DNA of 21,763 nucleotides from an uncultured Collinsella sp. (GTDB lineage Bacteria; Actinomycetota; Coriobacteriia; Coriobacteriales; Coriobacteriaceae), in contig CAAFZX010000032.1 of the NCBI GenBank assembly GCA_900767675.1, positions 1 through 21,763 of the forward strand, written 5' to 3'. A program made the position numbers and the translations under genes. The notes under the pieces are model-generated. The model had not been told where the DNA came from. It made no database searches and was given only the letters and a program-made list of their open reading frames with translations. Shown piece by piece: positions 1 to 7,852 of this stretch (positions are counted from its first letter, which is position 1; every line of letters begins with the position of its first letter).

Positions 1-180
1 AGCCCCTCCACCTGCGGAAACGAAGTGATGGCCAGGTGCCGGGAGCCATTTCCGCGTTGCGCTAGCTGCGGAAACGCGGGGTCCGTTCAGGCTGTTGCGT
101 TGAGATTGAAAATCAACCACCAATTTTTGAGAAATTTTGCTGCAACCGTTTTCCCAGGCATTTTCTTGCGTCCGCAGTAG
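1..180. other. Left-edge intergenic region with inverted and direct repeats
   Basis: No gene is supported here. An 11-base unit CTGCGGAAACG occurs at 12-22 and 66-76, with its heptamer GCGGAAA inverted as TTTCCGC at 49-55. A second exact pairing, CCGCGTT (52-58) with AACGCGG (73-79), would exclude the TTTCCGC pairings, so alternative hairpins are possible. The rest (about 95-180) is AT-richer and shows nothing I recognise. The region may belong to a gene off the left edge. Confidence 0.4.
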
Positions 181-215
181 AAACAGGCGCCCCGGGCTCA
201 GTTGCCCAGGGCGCC
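180..215 (-). terminator. Rho-independent terminator of the DUF4013 gene
   Basis: Read on the minus strand, a 12-bp stem (GGCGCCCTGGGC against GCCCGGGGCGCC, one wobble pair) with a 6-base loop lies 8 bases after the stop codon at 224. It is followed by a short T-rich stretch (TGTTTCT). The stem is very strong and the T-tract is modest. Confidence 0.6.
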
Positions 216-223
216 TCGACCGA

Positions 224-1588
224 CTATTCGGTTTGATTGTTTTCGGCAGCAGGATTATCGCCCGGCTCATCCGCCGGCGTGGCAACGGCATTCCAATCGG
301 GTTCTGCAGGCGTCGCCTCGGGCGCGGGGGCCGGTGCCGGGGCAGACGTCGGCGCGGGCGACGTTGCGGGCACAGGTGCGGGTGCCGGGGCAGATGCCGG
401 GGCAGGTGCAGGCGCGGGTGCCGGGGCAGGTGCAGCACCAGTGGCGGCCGTGGGATTGAATCCCGCAGGAGCAGGCTTCTTCTCACCCGGGAGCACAAAC
501 GTCAGGACATCGTCGGCATCCTCGTCGGCCCACTCGCTGGCATGACGTGCCGCCCAATAGCCAACGGCGCGATACTTGAGCATCTTGCCAAACACATTCA
601 GGAACACCGTGACAAAGGCAACGATCATCAAGAACAGGATGAGTGTGATGCCGCCGCCCTCGATGATTGCCTCGATACCCGTGGGGCGATAGTAATAGCT
701 ATACATACCAAACGTAGCAATGGCGCCAAAGATGGCGGTGAAAATCCAGGTGATGATATTGGAAACGATGCCCGTCAAGAACTCGGGGAGAATCGATGCG
801 CAGAACAACTTGCCCAGGTTGGCCTTATAGGACTTCCAAACCTTCTCAAGCGAAAACGCGCTTTCCACGCGGCCGGCGACTGCAAAGTGCATCACAGCGG
901 CATCGCCAAACATCTTAAAGAAGATGCCCAACACAAACGAGACGAACAGGGCAAAGACAAGCAGCCCCATCGAACCGATGAGGGCACCCTCAAGACCGCT
1001 CGAACCATAGAAATAATATGAACCAACAGCACCGATCACGGCGCCCTCAAGCACCGAGAGCACCACGCCAATCACCGGAATAATGGCCACGAACTCGAGC
1101 ACGCCTGTAATGACAGACGAGAAAATGCCCAATCCAAACGAGGTCGAGCGCAGCAGCGGACGCTCCATGCCGTTATCATCCTTGAGCGACAGGTCGCGAC
1201 CCCACTCGATGGCAAAGCCGGCACCGCACACGCTTGCCACGTACGCAAGCAAAAAGCCAATGGCCGCCGCGATGCCACCGATAACGGGAATAAACAGCAC
1301 CAGCACCGACACGACGCAAATCAGCGCCGGCAAAAAGGCAATCTGGCATACGCGAACCAGGGCGCCGGGAACCTTAAGCATATCGTTGAAGGCCTGCGCC
1401 ATGCAGCCCTTGGGCACGTTCATAGCCGGCTGGGGCGCAACGAACGGTTGGGGCTGGGGCTGGGGCTGCGGTTGGCCCTGCGGGACAGAACCGGCAGCGG
1501 CATGTGGGGCCTCGGTATTAGGAGCACCGCACACGCCGCAGAACTTGTCGTTATCGCCCATGGGGGCGCCACACTGCGAACAGAACAT
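224..1588 (-). CDS. Zinc-ribbon DUF4013 membrane protein with Pro/Ala-rich tail
   Basis: 454 residues. The N-terminus holds a zinc ribbon with Cys3, Cys6, Cys17 and Cys20 (CSQCG and CGVCG). A PQ-repeat linker follows, then a polytopic hydrophobic core of the DUF4013 type (about residues 62-360, roughly six membrane segments rich in Gly and Ile). The C-terminus, from about residue 375, is a low-complexity Pro-Ala repeat ending in an acidic stretch. I chose the ATG at 1588 over the upstream one at 1690 because AAGGGA lies 8 bases before it and because it starts exactly at the zinc ribbon. The molecular function of DUF4013 proteins is unknown. The ribbon is probably cytoplasmic and may mediate protein contacts. 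The gene is followed by its own terminator. No operon partner is evident. Confidence 0.85.
   Translation of the reverse strand: MFCSQCGAPMGDNDKFCGVCGAPNTEAPHAAAGSVPQGQPQPQPQPQPFVAPQPAMNVPKGCMAQAFNDMLKVPGALVRVCQIAFLPALICVVSVLVLFIPVIGGIAAAIGFLLAYVASVCGAGFAIEWGRDLSLKDDNGMERPLLRSTSFGLGIFSSVITGVLEFVAIIPVIGVVLSVLEGAVIGAVGSYYFYGSSGLEGALIGSMGLLVFALFVSFVLGIFFKMFGDAAVMHFAVAGRVESAFSLEKVWKSYKANLGKLFCASILPEFLTGIVSNIITWIFTAIFGAIATFGMYSYYYRPTGIEAIIEGGGITLILFLMIVAFVTVFLNVFGKMLKYRAVGYWAARHASEWADEDADDVLTFVLPGEKKPAPAGFNPTAATGAAPAPAPAPAPAPASAPAPAPVPATSPAPTSAPAPAPAPEATPAEPDWNAVATPADEPGDNPAAENNQTE
333..429. repeat. Intragenic tandem repeat coding the Pro-Ala tail
   Basis: The 13-mer GGTGCCGGGGCAG occurs exactly at 333-345, 381-393 and 417-429, in a wider GC-rich array of related units. 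Spacings of 48 and 36 are multiples of three, so copy changes would keep the reading frame of the Pro-Ala tail. This points to length variation between strains by slippage. Confidence 0.7.
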
Positions 1589-1738
1589 CGAAATCATCCC
1601 TTCGTATCTAGAGCGAATCACCTGGATCGCAAACGATGTCTTTGACAACATTATCGCCCAATGTGGGGGCAAATACTCCAAGATGACCAATTTGCAGCGT
1701 AGGCGGCCTTATTCAATGATTCGAAGGGTGCGTCCGCG

Positions 1739-2761
1739 CTAGTTCGTGCCGCGGAAGCCCTTGCCGACGATTTCGGAGCTATCGACGATGGTGATGAAGG
1801 CGCCAGGGTCAATCTCGCGGGTATAGCGGCGCAGTTGCACTGCCTCGCGACGGCTCAGCACGCTCATGATCACCGTGACGCACTTGCCCGAGAAGGCACC
1901 GTAGCCACGGCTGATCGTTGCCGTGCGGTTGAGATGCTTGACGATAAACTCCTCGACTTTGCGCGGTTCGGCGCAAATAATCGTACAGACCTTACGAAGG
2001 TGAATGCTCTCGATGGCCTTGTCGACCACAAGCGTCTTGGCAAACAGACCGAGCACACAGTACAGACCGACACGCGGGCCATACAAAAAGGCCGCGATGG
2101 TTACGATGCCGATATCGACCAGCAGCAGCGCGCGTCCGATCTCGAGCGTCGTGCGACGTTTGAGGATCATGGCAAGGATGTCGGTGCCGCCCGTCGAGGC
2201 GCCGATGTCAAAGACAATAGCGCTGCCGAGCGCCGGCAAGATGACGGCAAAGCACAGGTCGAGCCACATATCACCCGTCAGAGAGACATCGGTCGGAATG
2301 AAGAGCTCAAACAGCGAGACGTAGGCCGAAAGCGCAAACGAAGCGAAGACGCTCCACAGAATCGCCTTGCGCTCCAAAAAGATAAAGCCCAGAACGACCA
2401 GGACCGCGTTGATAATCCACATAAAGACGCCGACGGGCAGAGTCGGGAACAGCGTGGAAAGAATGACCGACACGCCCGAGGTGCCGCCGAAGGCAAAGTG
2501 ATTGGGGGTTTTAAAAGCCACGATAGCGAACGCCGTGAGGATCAGGCCCAAATTGAGCTCGGCAAAAAAGCGCGGAAAGCCTGGCTCCTGGCTGCGCTTG
2601 CGGCCGGCGCGCTCGCCACGTTCGATATCCTCGCGACCGACAACGCGCTCCATCGGCACCACCGGAGGACGATGTACCTCCTCGGCGGCACGCGACGCCG
2701 CCTCTGCCGCAGCGGCTTCAATCGCCCATGCCTTGCTTTCGGTCTCGTGTTCGTCGGCCAT
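1739..2761 (-). CDS. YitT-family (DUF161/DUF2179) membrane protein
   Basis: 340 residues. A charged cytoplasmic N-terminus of about 65 residues precedes a five- to six-helix membrane domain with typical YitT signatures: the GGTSGVSVIL segment and the glycine-rich FDIGASTGGTDILA segment. The C-terminal soluble part (about residues 250-335, from KVCTIICAEP) matches the DUF2179 ligand-binding-like domain. YitT proteins are common in Firmicutes and Actinobacteria. Their transport role is not firmly established. The ATG at 2761 has GAGGGG 8 bases upstream. The gene stands alone: it ends 150 bp before the DUF4013 gene, and the Asp23 operon terminator lies behind it. The unusually long N-terminal extension, rich in Glu, Ala and Arg, is lineage-specific as far as I can tell. 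Confidence 0.88.
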   Translation of the reverse strand: MADEHETESKAWAIEAAAAEAASRAAEEVHRPPVVPMERVVGREDIERGERAGRKRSQEPGFPRFFAELNLGLILTAFAIVAFKTPNHFAFGGTSGVSVILSTLFPTLPVGVFMWIINAVLVVLGFIFLERKAILWSVFASFALSAYVSLFELFIPTDVSLTGDMWLDLCFAVILPALGSAIVFDIGASTGGTDILAMILKRRTTLEIGRALLLVDIGIVTIAAFLYGPRVGLYCVLGLFAKTLVVDKAIESIHLRKVCTIICAEPRKVEEFIVKHLNRTATISRGYGAFSGKCVTVIMSVLSRREAVQLRRYTREIDPGAFITIVDSSEIVGKGFRGTN

Positions 2762-2870
2762 TACGGCAACCCCTCGTTAACAATTTGGAAACAATTCGCC
2801 CATTAGGGTAACGCGGAACGCGAAGATTGCAACCCTTAGTTAGACGAGCGGTATGACCGCATCGAGGGCA

Positions 2871-2915
2871 TATAGAAAACGGCCGGCCGCGCTTTTGCAT
2901 GCGCGACCGGCCGTT
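2871..2915 (-). terminator. Rho-independent terminator of the amaP-Asp23 operon
   Basis: On the minus strand, a stem of about 15 bp (core CGGCCGGTCGCGC against GCGCGGCCGGCCG, one wobble pair) with an 8-base loop is followed directly by TTTTCTATA. It lies about 50 bp after the Asp23 stop codon at 2966. Confidence 0.85.
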
Positions 2916-2965
2916 GACGTTTACGCAGATAAAACCTGCCAAAACAAACATCCCTTTTTGGAAGG

Positions 2966-3487
2966 TTACTCGTGCTGGCTGGTGCGGTGCTCGTACTCCT
3001 CGGGGGTGATGACATCCTCGATGCGCAGGTTGACGCCTGCCACCTCAAGACCGGTCATCGCGGCCAGACGCTCGGTGACGCGCGCCTTAACATCGTCAAA
3101 GATCGCAGGCGCATAGGCGCCGTACTCGATGATGACCGAGATGTTGACGACTACGCGGTTATCGTCGGTGACCTCGACCGTCACGCCCTTGGTCAGGTTC
3201 TCGGCACCAAACTGTTCCTGCACAAAGTGCATAAGGTTACCCTTCATGCCCAGAACATGCGGCACCTCGCGGGTGGCCATGGCGACGATCTTCTCGATCA
3301 CGCCGTTGGAATAGGTCAGCGAGTCCTCGGACTCATCCGCCTCCTCGTCGTCCTCGTCCGCCTCGTCTTCGGACTCTGCCTCGGCGAGCGCCTCGTCCTC
3401 GAGCGTTACGTCCTCCGCCTCGGCGGCGACGGCCTCGTTCGCCTCGAGCTCGGTATCGGCTACATCGACCTTCGTGTTAAAAGCCAT
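2966..3487 (-). CDS. Asp23/Gls24-family envelope stress protein
   Basis: 173 residues. The Asp23 domain spans about residues 57-165: YSNGVIEKIVAMATREV, then GVTVEV, VVVNISVIIEYGA and a C-terminal VNLRIEDVI. It is preceded by a strongly acidic low-complexity N-terminus (about residues 20-56, mostly Glu, Asp and Ala), which is longer than in the textbook Asp23. In staphylococci Asp23 is membrane-associated through the anchor AmaP and its loss induces cell-wall stress genes. The presence of amaP and DUF2273 just upstream supports the same arrangement here. The ATG at 3487 has a perfect AAGGAGG 4 bases upstream. It is the last gene of the operon, 44 bp after the DUF2273 gene, and is followed by a strong terminator. 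Confidence 0.9.
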   Translation of the reverse strand: MAFNTKVDVADTELEANEAVAAEAEDVTLEDEALAEAESEDEADEDDEEADESEDSLTYSNGVIEKIVAMATREVPHVLGMKGNLMHFVQEQFGAENLTKGVTVEVTDDNRVVVNISVIIEYGAYAPAIFDDVKARVTERLAAMTGLEVAGVNLRIEDVITPEEYEHRTSQHE

Positions 3488-3531
3488 GGTTCCTCCTTAT
3501 GCCCGCCGCGGATGCGACAGTCGAATACGTA

Positions 3532-3909
3532 TTAGCGGCCGCTAAACAGGCGCCCAAAGAAGTTGACGATACCGTTCTCGCCGTCGCGAATCTGGCCGAT
3601 CACGGCGCCGATCAGCACAAAGAATGCGATGACGAGCGTGTCCCACAGGCCCAGCGTAAGCACCAGCACGGCAAGGATAAAGCCTGCCACGGCGCCGAGC
3701 GTGGTGTTGGGATGGCGCACGGCGTAGCTCCAGATGGCAGCACCCGTGCCTTTGATGAGACCCATGGCCTCGTCAAAGTCGTTGGTGGCGCTGTCGTTCT
3801 GCTCACTGGCCTCGGGTTTGGTGTCGGCGGCGTCGCTTGCCGGCGCAGCGTTCTGATCGATCGTTAAGCGCGGCGTGCGGGCGGTCTTGTCTTGGTTGGT
3901 ATCACTCAC
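3532..3909 (-). CDS. DUF2273 small membrane protein of the alkaline-shock operon
   Basis: 125 residues starting at a GTG (3909) with TGGAGG 6 bases upstream. The upstream ATG of the same frame would add 48 residues of shadow peptide. The first 60 residues are polar and acidic. Two membrane helices follow (about residues 68-105, around TTLGAVAGFILAVLVLTLG and VIAFFVLIGAVIG), then IRDGENGIVNFFGRLF, the DUF2273 signature with an amphipathic tail. The start overlaps the end of amaP by 8 bases, indicating translational coupling. DUF2273 proteins normally sit beside AmaP and Asp23 and are thought to belong to the same membrane-anchored complex. The polar N-terminal extension is longer than the usual 60-80 residue family member. 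Confidence 0.85.
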   Translation of the reverse strand: MSDTNQDKTARTPRLTIDQNAAPASDAADTKPEASEQNDSATNDFDEAMGLIKGTGAAIWSYAVRHPNTTLGAVAGFILAVLVLTLGLWDTLVIAFFVLIGAVIGQIRDGENGIVNFFGRLFSGR

Positions 3910-4447
3910 CGGAAACCTCCACGGTCTGGACGGTAGTCTTGGACGGCAAAAAACGGACGCGCGCGGTCGTGCCCGGCGTGCCGAGCATGGTGTCGCAGGC
4001 CTTCTCGATGCGCTGCTGCATCGAGGTGGCAAGAGCGGCAACGTCCTTATCATCGAGCGCGATGGCCTCTACCTTAAAACGAACGCGCGACTCGTCGGAG
4101 CCTTGAACGCGTGCCTCGATATGCTCGACCATCACGCGGTCATCGCATTCGGCAGCAGCACGGGCACACGAGGAGAGAGCCGCGAGCGTGACCTCGATAT
4201 TGCGCTCCCCCGCCGGATGCACGCAGGACGGCTCGCGACGCGCGAACATCAGGCGGGAAAACCCGATGAGCACGCCAAGCGCCACGATGGCGGCGCACAC
4301 CGTAACGACGACGCGAGGCATGGTGTCACGCAACAGCAGCATAAAGCGATACGTATACGGTCCCCAGAACTGGCAGACAAGCGTGCCCAGCGCCACGATG
4401 GCGGCGGCAAGGTACACGATTGCTAGGGCTCGTTTGAGTACGCGCAT
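3902..4447 (-). CDS. amaP: Alkaline shock response membrane anchor protein AmaP
   Basis: 181 residues. Two N-terminal membrane helices (about residues 7-27 and 45-65) are followed by a soluble Asp23-like domain (about residues 80-175), with the family pattern of NIEVTLAALSSCARAAAE and a paired beta/alpha segment ending in VRFLPSK. In Staphylococcus AmaP recruits Asp23 to the membrane, and the downstream DUF2273 and Asp23 genes fit that role. The ATG at 4447 has AAAGGAG about 7 bases upstream. It is the first gene of the three-gene operon. A perfect TATAAT hexamer on the minus strand at 4498-4503 may be its -10 box, although it overlaps the T-tract of the preceding yebC terminator and no clear -35 is present. 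Confidence 0.82.
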   Translation of the reverse strand: MRVLKRALAIVYLAAAIVALGTLVCQFWGPYTYRFMLLLRDTMPRVVVTVCAAIVALGVLIGFSRLMFARREPSCVHPAGERNIEVTLAALSSCARAAAECDDRVMVEHIEARVQGSDESRVRFKVEAIALDDKDVAALATSMQQRIEKACDTMLGTPGTTARVRFLPSKTTVQTVEVSGE

Positions 4448-4497
4448 GCGGCGCTCCTTTCGGGTCTCGGTCCACAGAATGCAAAACGATTCGCATC

Positions 4498-4503
4498 ATT
4501 ATA
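4498..4503 (-). promoter_or_regulatory. Candidate -10 box for the amaP operon
   Basis: Perfect TATAAT on the minus strand, 50 bp upstream of the amaP start. No recognisable -35 hexamer stands at the expected distance, and the position overlaps the yebC terminator tail. The assignment is tentative. Confidence 0.4.
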
Positions 4504-4544
4504 AAAGAGCCGGGTCCGGTGCCATACGCACGCGGATCCGGCTC
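4499..4544 (-). terminator. Rho-independent terminator of yebC
   Basis: On the minus strand, a 12-bp stem (GAGCCGGATCCG against CGGACCCGGCTC, one mismatch) with a loop of about 14 bases is followed by TTTTAT. It lies about 70 bp after the yebC stop. The same T-tract contains the TATAAT that may serve amaP. Confidence 0.75.
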
Positions 4545-4613
4545 ATCTATTCCACGAGGCTTGCATGCTCGCTTCATTATGCCCAGATATGCACGGCTTA
4601 ACCCGTGCAGGCG

Positions 4614-5420
4614 CTACTCCTCCTCGAGGGCAGCGATGACCTCGTCGGTCATGTCCATGGTGCTGTAAACATCCTGGACGTCGTCGAGCTCCTCGAGGCG
4701 ATCGATAAGGCGCTGGACCTTCTTGGCGTCGGTACCGGAGACCTCGGTCGGGGTAGTCGGGACCATGGTGGTCTCGGAACCCTTGACCTGAACGCCCTGC
4801 TCCTCGAGTGCCTTGGAGACAGCCATGACGTCGTTAGCAGCGGTCCAGACGATCCACTCCTCGCCGGCGTCCTCGTAGTCCTCGCCACCGGCCTCGGCGA
4901 TAGCCATCATGAACTCATCCTCGTCACCGGCAGCACCGTTGGCGATCATGGTCTCCTTCTTGGCGTTCTCGTCCAGAATCTCCTTGGCGACGACAATCTG
5001 GCCCTTGCGCTCAAACTGGAAGGCGACGGAGCCGGAGGTGCCCAGGTTGCCACCAGCGTGGGAGAAGGCGGAACGGACATCGGCGGCAGTGCGGTTGCGG
5101 TTATCGGTCAGGCAGTCAACGTAGACGGCGACACCGGCGGGACCATAGCCCTCGTACACGATGTTCTCGTAGACGGCGGCATCGGCACCCGAACCAAAAG
5201 CCTTGTCGATAGCGGACTTGATCTTGTCCTTAGGCATGGACTGAGCCTTGGCCTTGGCAACGGCAGCGGCGAGGCTGGCGTTGTTCTCGGGCAGCGGGTC
5301 GCCGCCGAGACGGGCAGCAACGGTGATGTTGCGGCTCAGCTTGGAGAAGAGGGCGGAACGCTTGGCGTCCTGCGCGCCCTTACGATGCTTGGTTGTGGCC
5401 CACTTAGAGTGTCCGGACAT
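4614..5420 (-). CDS. yebC: YebC/PmpR-family protein
   Basis: 268 residues. It opens with the diagnostic MSGHSKW and RKGAQDAKR (family N-terminal domain), followed by GGDP, AVAKAKAQSMPKDKI, YEGYGPAGVAVYVDCLTDNRNRT in pieces typical of the family, and the NLGTSGSVAFQF motif at about residues 125-136. The C-terminal domain ends in an acidic helix. YebC proteins were annotated as DNA-binding regulators. More recent work links the family to relief of ribosome stalling at proline-rich stretches, so the Pro-Ala-rich DUF4013 tail nearby is a notable potential client, although proximity proves nothing. Length is slightly above the usual 240-250 residues because of an acidic insert at about residues 165-185. 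The ATG at 5420 has AGGAGA 7 bases upstream. Unlike in many genomes, no ruvC follows. Confidence 0.95.
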   Translation of the reverse strand: MSGHSKWATTKHRKGAQDAKRSALFSKLSRNITVAARLGGDPLPENNASLAAAVAKAKAQSMPKDKIKSAIDKAFGSGADAAVYENIVYEGYGPAGVAVYVDCLTDNRNRTAADVRSAFSHAGGNLGTSGSVAFQFERKGQIVVAKEILDENAKKETMIANGAAGDEDEFMMAIAEAGGEDYEDAGEEWIVWTAANDVMAVSKALEEQGVQVKGSETTMVPTTPTEVSGTDAKKVQRLIDRLEELDDVQDVYSTMDMTDEVIAALEEE

Positions 5421-5550
5421 ACGTGTCTCCTATCGGTTTCGACCTAAAGCCCAGCGCAGATGCTCGGGCAATATAAACAAACGTCGTTATGATATACCTA
5501 CTGGCCTGCGAGATAAACCCCAAAATGAAGGCGTCGTGATGATGCCGCCC

Positions 5551-5585
5551 TTTGGTGCAAAGTAACCTGACCCCAATGTACCAAA
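5551..5585. repeat. GGGG(A/T)CAGG-type 3'-end element, copy A
   Basis: On the minus strand GGGGTCAGGTTAC lies in the loop of a small hairpin (TTTGGTAC with GCACCAAA, one mismatch), directly after the stop codon of the 727-residue membrane protein. It resembles elements at 7812-7842 and 9183-9252. There is no clear T-tract, so termination is uncertain. Confidence 0.5.
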
Positions 5586-7769
5586 TTAGGACCAGAGGAG
5601 GTCGCTGCGGGTGATGGTGGCGCCGATGGCAAAGGGCATGCAGGCGATGACCGGATACAGGTAGCGCATGTAGGTCGAGCCGTTGCAGGGACCGATCAGA
5701 CACACGGCGAGCACGCCCAGCAGCGGCACCCAAATGGCCAGCCCGCGCCACGAATGGCGGCGCAACAGGTAGACCACCACGGCGATCATAATCCACACGT
5801 AGGTAGCCGAGCTCATGGTGAGCGAGATAAACGGGATGCGCTGTACTGCCACGCGATACAGGTTGATCAGGTGGTCGCACCAGCGCACAACCTTGCTATC
5901 GACCGGATGGAAGTCGAAGTACTTGAGATTATCGGGGCGTGCCATAATCTCGGCACTGCGCGCCGTGCTGTAGACCCACGCATCGCGGGCACTCGGATAA
6001 AAGTAGCCGTAGTAGTTATTGATGAGCGCCGAGATATAGCACTCGGGATCCTTTTTGAACATCTGGGCCCACACCTCAAAATAGGCCTTGATGTCCTCCT
6101 GCGAGGCGTACTCGTTAAAGCAATTTTTGACGGCGTCGGACTTGTCGGGGTTGTAACGACGGCCCAGATTCTCGTACTTGAGCACACGGTCGATCACGGC
6201 ACGCTCTTCGTCGGTCACCAAGCCGTCGCAAGGAGCCTCCACGATGGTGCCGTCCTCCTTAACCGTGGGGTTGACACCCGAGTTGAGGCCGTCGTGCTTT
6301 TGGACGAAACGAGCCGTCTGCTGGAACGGAATCGAGAGGATTTCGCGCTTGGAACCAGGCGTGATGTCGTGCGCCGGCATAAAGACCTTGGTGAAGTACA
6401 TATTAGAGGCAAGGCAGAGTGCAAGCACCGCAAGAACTCCCACCCAGCGGAAACGCGGGATGGCGCCCGAAGGCGCAGCACCAGCCTGCTTGGCTGCGCG
6501 ACGAGCCGCATGCGTGTCCCATGCGCAAAACGCCGCCGCGATTACGCATGCCGCCAGGGGAAACACCAGGCCGCCGTTGCGCAGAAACGTGGAACCCATG
6601 GCGCCCAGAGCGAGCAGCAGCCAGTCGTGGCGCGCAAAGAGCACGGGCCTCTGTTCGCCCGCACGCTCGGCATTGGCATCGCGACGGGGCAGGCCGCAGG
6701 CCGCAAGCTTCACGGTCTGCACCAACAGCACCAAAAACGCGTCGGCAAACAGCACGTCTTTGGTAAGCAGGGCCGCGTAGTTGGAGAACATGGGCATAAA
6801 CACAAAGAACAGCAAGATCACGCCGCGGACCGGCAGGCTCACGCCCAGCTTGCGCAGCGACGAGATGGAATAGGCCATGCAGGCGGCCGTGATGACAAAT
6901 TGGGCACAGGTGTAGATGGCAAGTCCCGCATTGGCGCTGTTGAACAGTGAAAGCCCCAGCTGGACGCACGAACCGATGATAGCCGTGTGCACCACGGGGT
7001 GATGTCCGTTGAGCAACACGTTGGGATTGAGCAGACGCAGGTAGTCACTCGTGCCGTTGGGGTAGTTGAACCACTGGCGAATCTGCGCACCCGTATCCCC
7101 CATAAAAAGGCCGGGCAGCGAAGCGATGAGCGTGGGCGCCCAGGCGATCATAAGCACCAGAAAAGGCCCGGCAAAGGGATGGACCGAGAGCACGGCGTGA
7201 GCCACACGCCATACACGGCCAAAGTGCGCTTCGGAAAACGGAATGCGCCGAGAGCTCAGCCAATCTAGGCACTCAAAAGCCAGGTAGAAGGCAACGACCG
7301 CCAAGAGCATCCAGCCCACACCACCTATCCAGGCGCAGATGATGCGGGCCTTGTCGCCGAGCACGATCTCGGCCGAATCGATGAGGTCGTAGCTGCGGCC
7401 AAACACCATGCAGACGGCAAAGAACAGCGACGGAAGGATCACCGAGGGACGCCAGGCATCGCCGCGGCCAAAGAATACGTAGCGAAACGGCAGCGTGAGC
7501 AGGCAGGCAAGCGCAAGCAGCATGACCGCGTCGGTATGGCCGGCAAACGAGAGGAGCACCTCGTAGCACACGTACAGCATGCCCGAGGCTTTGGGGTCAA
7601 TCGTCAAGACTGCGTTGCTCGACACCGGGGCGGGATCGATGGAAAACGCCGTGGTCGCCAACAGCGCGAGCAAAAATGCGATGAGCGTCTGCTTGGCGGG
7701 GTAGCGCTTAAACCAGACGATGCGGGCAGCGTCGCGCGCAGCCGTTGTGGAGAGGTCGGAATCCTTCAC
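5586..7769 (-). CDS. Large polytopic membrane protein, GT-C-like (DUF6020-type)
   Basis: 727 residues with about twelve predicted membrane helices. Around residues 220-260 an extracytoplasmic stretch carries GDTGAQIRQWFNY and NGHHPVVHT. The acidic residue and His pair in the first large loop are typical of lipid-linked-sugar-dependent (GT-C fold) transferases. A later soluble region (about residues 475-620) is polar and ends before three further helices and RYLYPVIACMPFAIG. This layout matches uncharacterised DUF6020-type proteins of Coriobacteriia. A role in cell-surface glycan assembly is an inference. The start is a GTG at 7769 with AAAGG 10 bases upstream. It lies 83 bp after lgt in the same direction, separated by a hairpin that probably ends the lgt transcript. 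Confidence 0.7.
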   Translation of the reverse strand: MKDSDLSTTAARDAARIVWFKRYPAKQTLIAFLLALLATTAFSIDPAPVSSNAVLTIDPKASGMLYVCYEVLLSFAGHTDAVMLLALACLLTLPFRYVFFGRGDAWRPSVILPSLFFAVCMVFGRSYDLIDSAEIVLGDKARIICAWIGGVGWMLLAVVAFYLAFECLDWLSSRRIPFSEAHFGRVWRVAHAVLSVHPFAGPFLVLMIAWAPTLIASLPGLFMGDTGAQIRQWFNYPNGTSDYLRLLNPNVLLNGHHPVVHTAIIGSCVQLGLSLFNSANAGLAIYTCAQFVITAACMAYSISSLRKLGVSLPVRGVILLFFVFMPMFSNYAALLTKDVLFADAFLVLLVQTVKLAACGLPRRDANAERAGEQRPVLFARHDWLLLALGAMGSTFLRNGGLVFPLAACVIAAAFCAWDTHAARRAAKQAGAAPSGAIPRFRWVGVLAVLALCLASNMYFTKVFMPAHDITPGSKREILSIPFQQTARFVQKHDGLNSGVNPTVKEDGTIVEAPCDGLVTDEERAVIDRVLKYENLGRRYNPDKSDAVKNCFNEYASQEDIKAYFEVWAQMFKKDPECYISALINNYYGYFYPSARDAWVYSTARSAEIMARPDNLKYFDFHPVDSKVVRWCDHLINLYRVAVQRIPFISLTMSSATYVWIMIAVVVYLLRRHSWRGLAIWVPLLGVLAVCLIGPCNGSTYMRYLYPVIACMPFAIGATITRSDLLWS

Positions 7770-7806
7770 AGTCCGAAAGCCTTTCTAGAAACCTATCAAA
7801 CTCGGC

Positions 7807-7847
7807 AAAATCACCACAAAGGTGCCTGTCCCCTTTGTGGTGGTTTT
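7807..7847 (-). terminator. Hairpin terminator after lgt, containing 3'-end element copy B
   Basis: A perfect 11-bp inverted repeat (CACCACAAAGG at 7812-7822, CCTTTGTGGTG at 7832-7842) extends through one mismatch into flanking AAAA/TTTT. This gives about 16 bp with T-runs on both strands, so it could work in either direction. The loop region reads GGGGACAGGCACC on the minus strand, matching the elements after two other genes in this window. Confidence 0.75.
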
Positions 7848-7852
7848 GGTGG

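Noticed and set aside
137..1021. Plus-strand open frame of 294 codons with an Arg/Gly-rich stretch
   Set aside because: Antisense to the DUF4013 gene. The Arg/Gly stretch is just the complement of the Pro-Ala repeat.
1589..1690. Upstream start of the DUF4013 gene adding 34 residues
   Set aside because: The extra residues have no ribosome site and no domain sense, while the ATG at 1588 has AAGGGA and begins right at the zinc ribbon.
3525..3545. Adjacent palindromes ATACGTAT and TTAGCGGCCGCTAA
   Set aside because: The second is partly the end of the DUF2273 coding sequence (stop codon plus Gly-Arg codons), and the two overlap by chance. No hairpin tail or conserved context.
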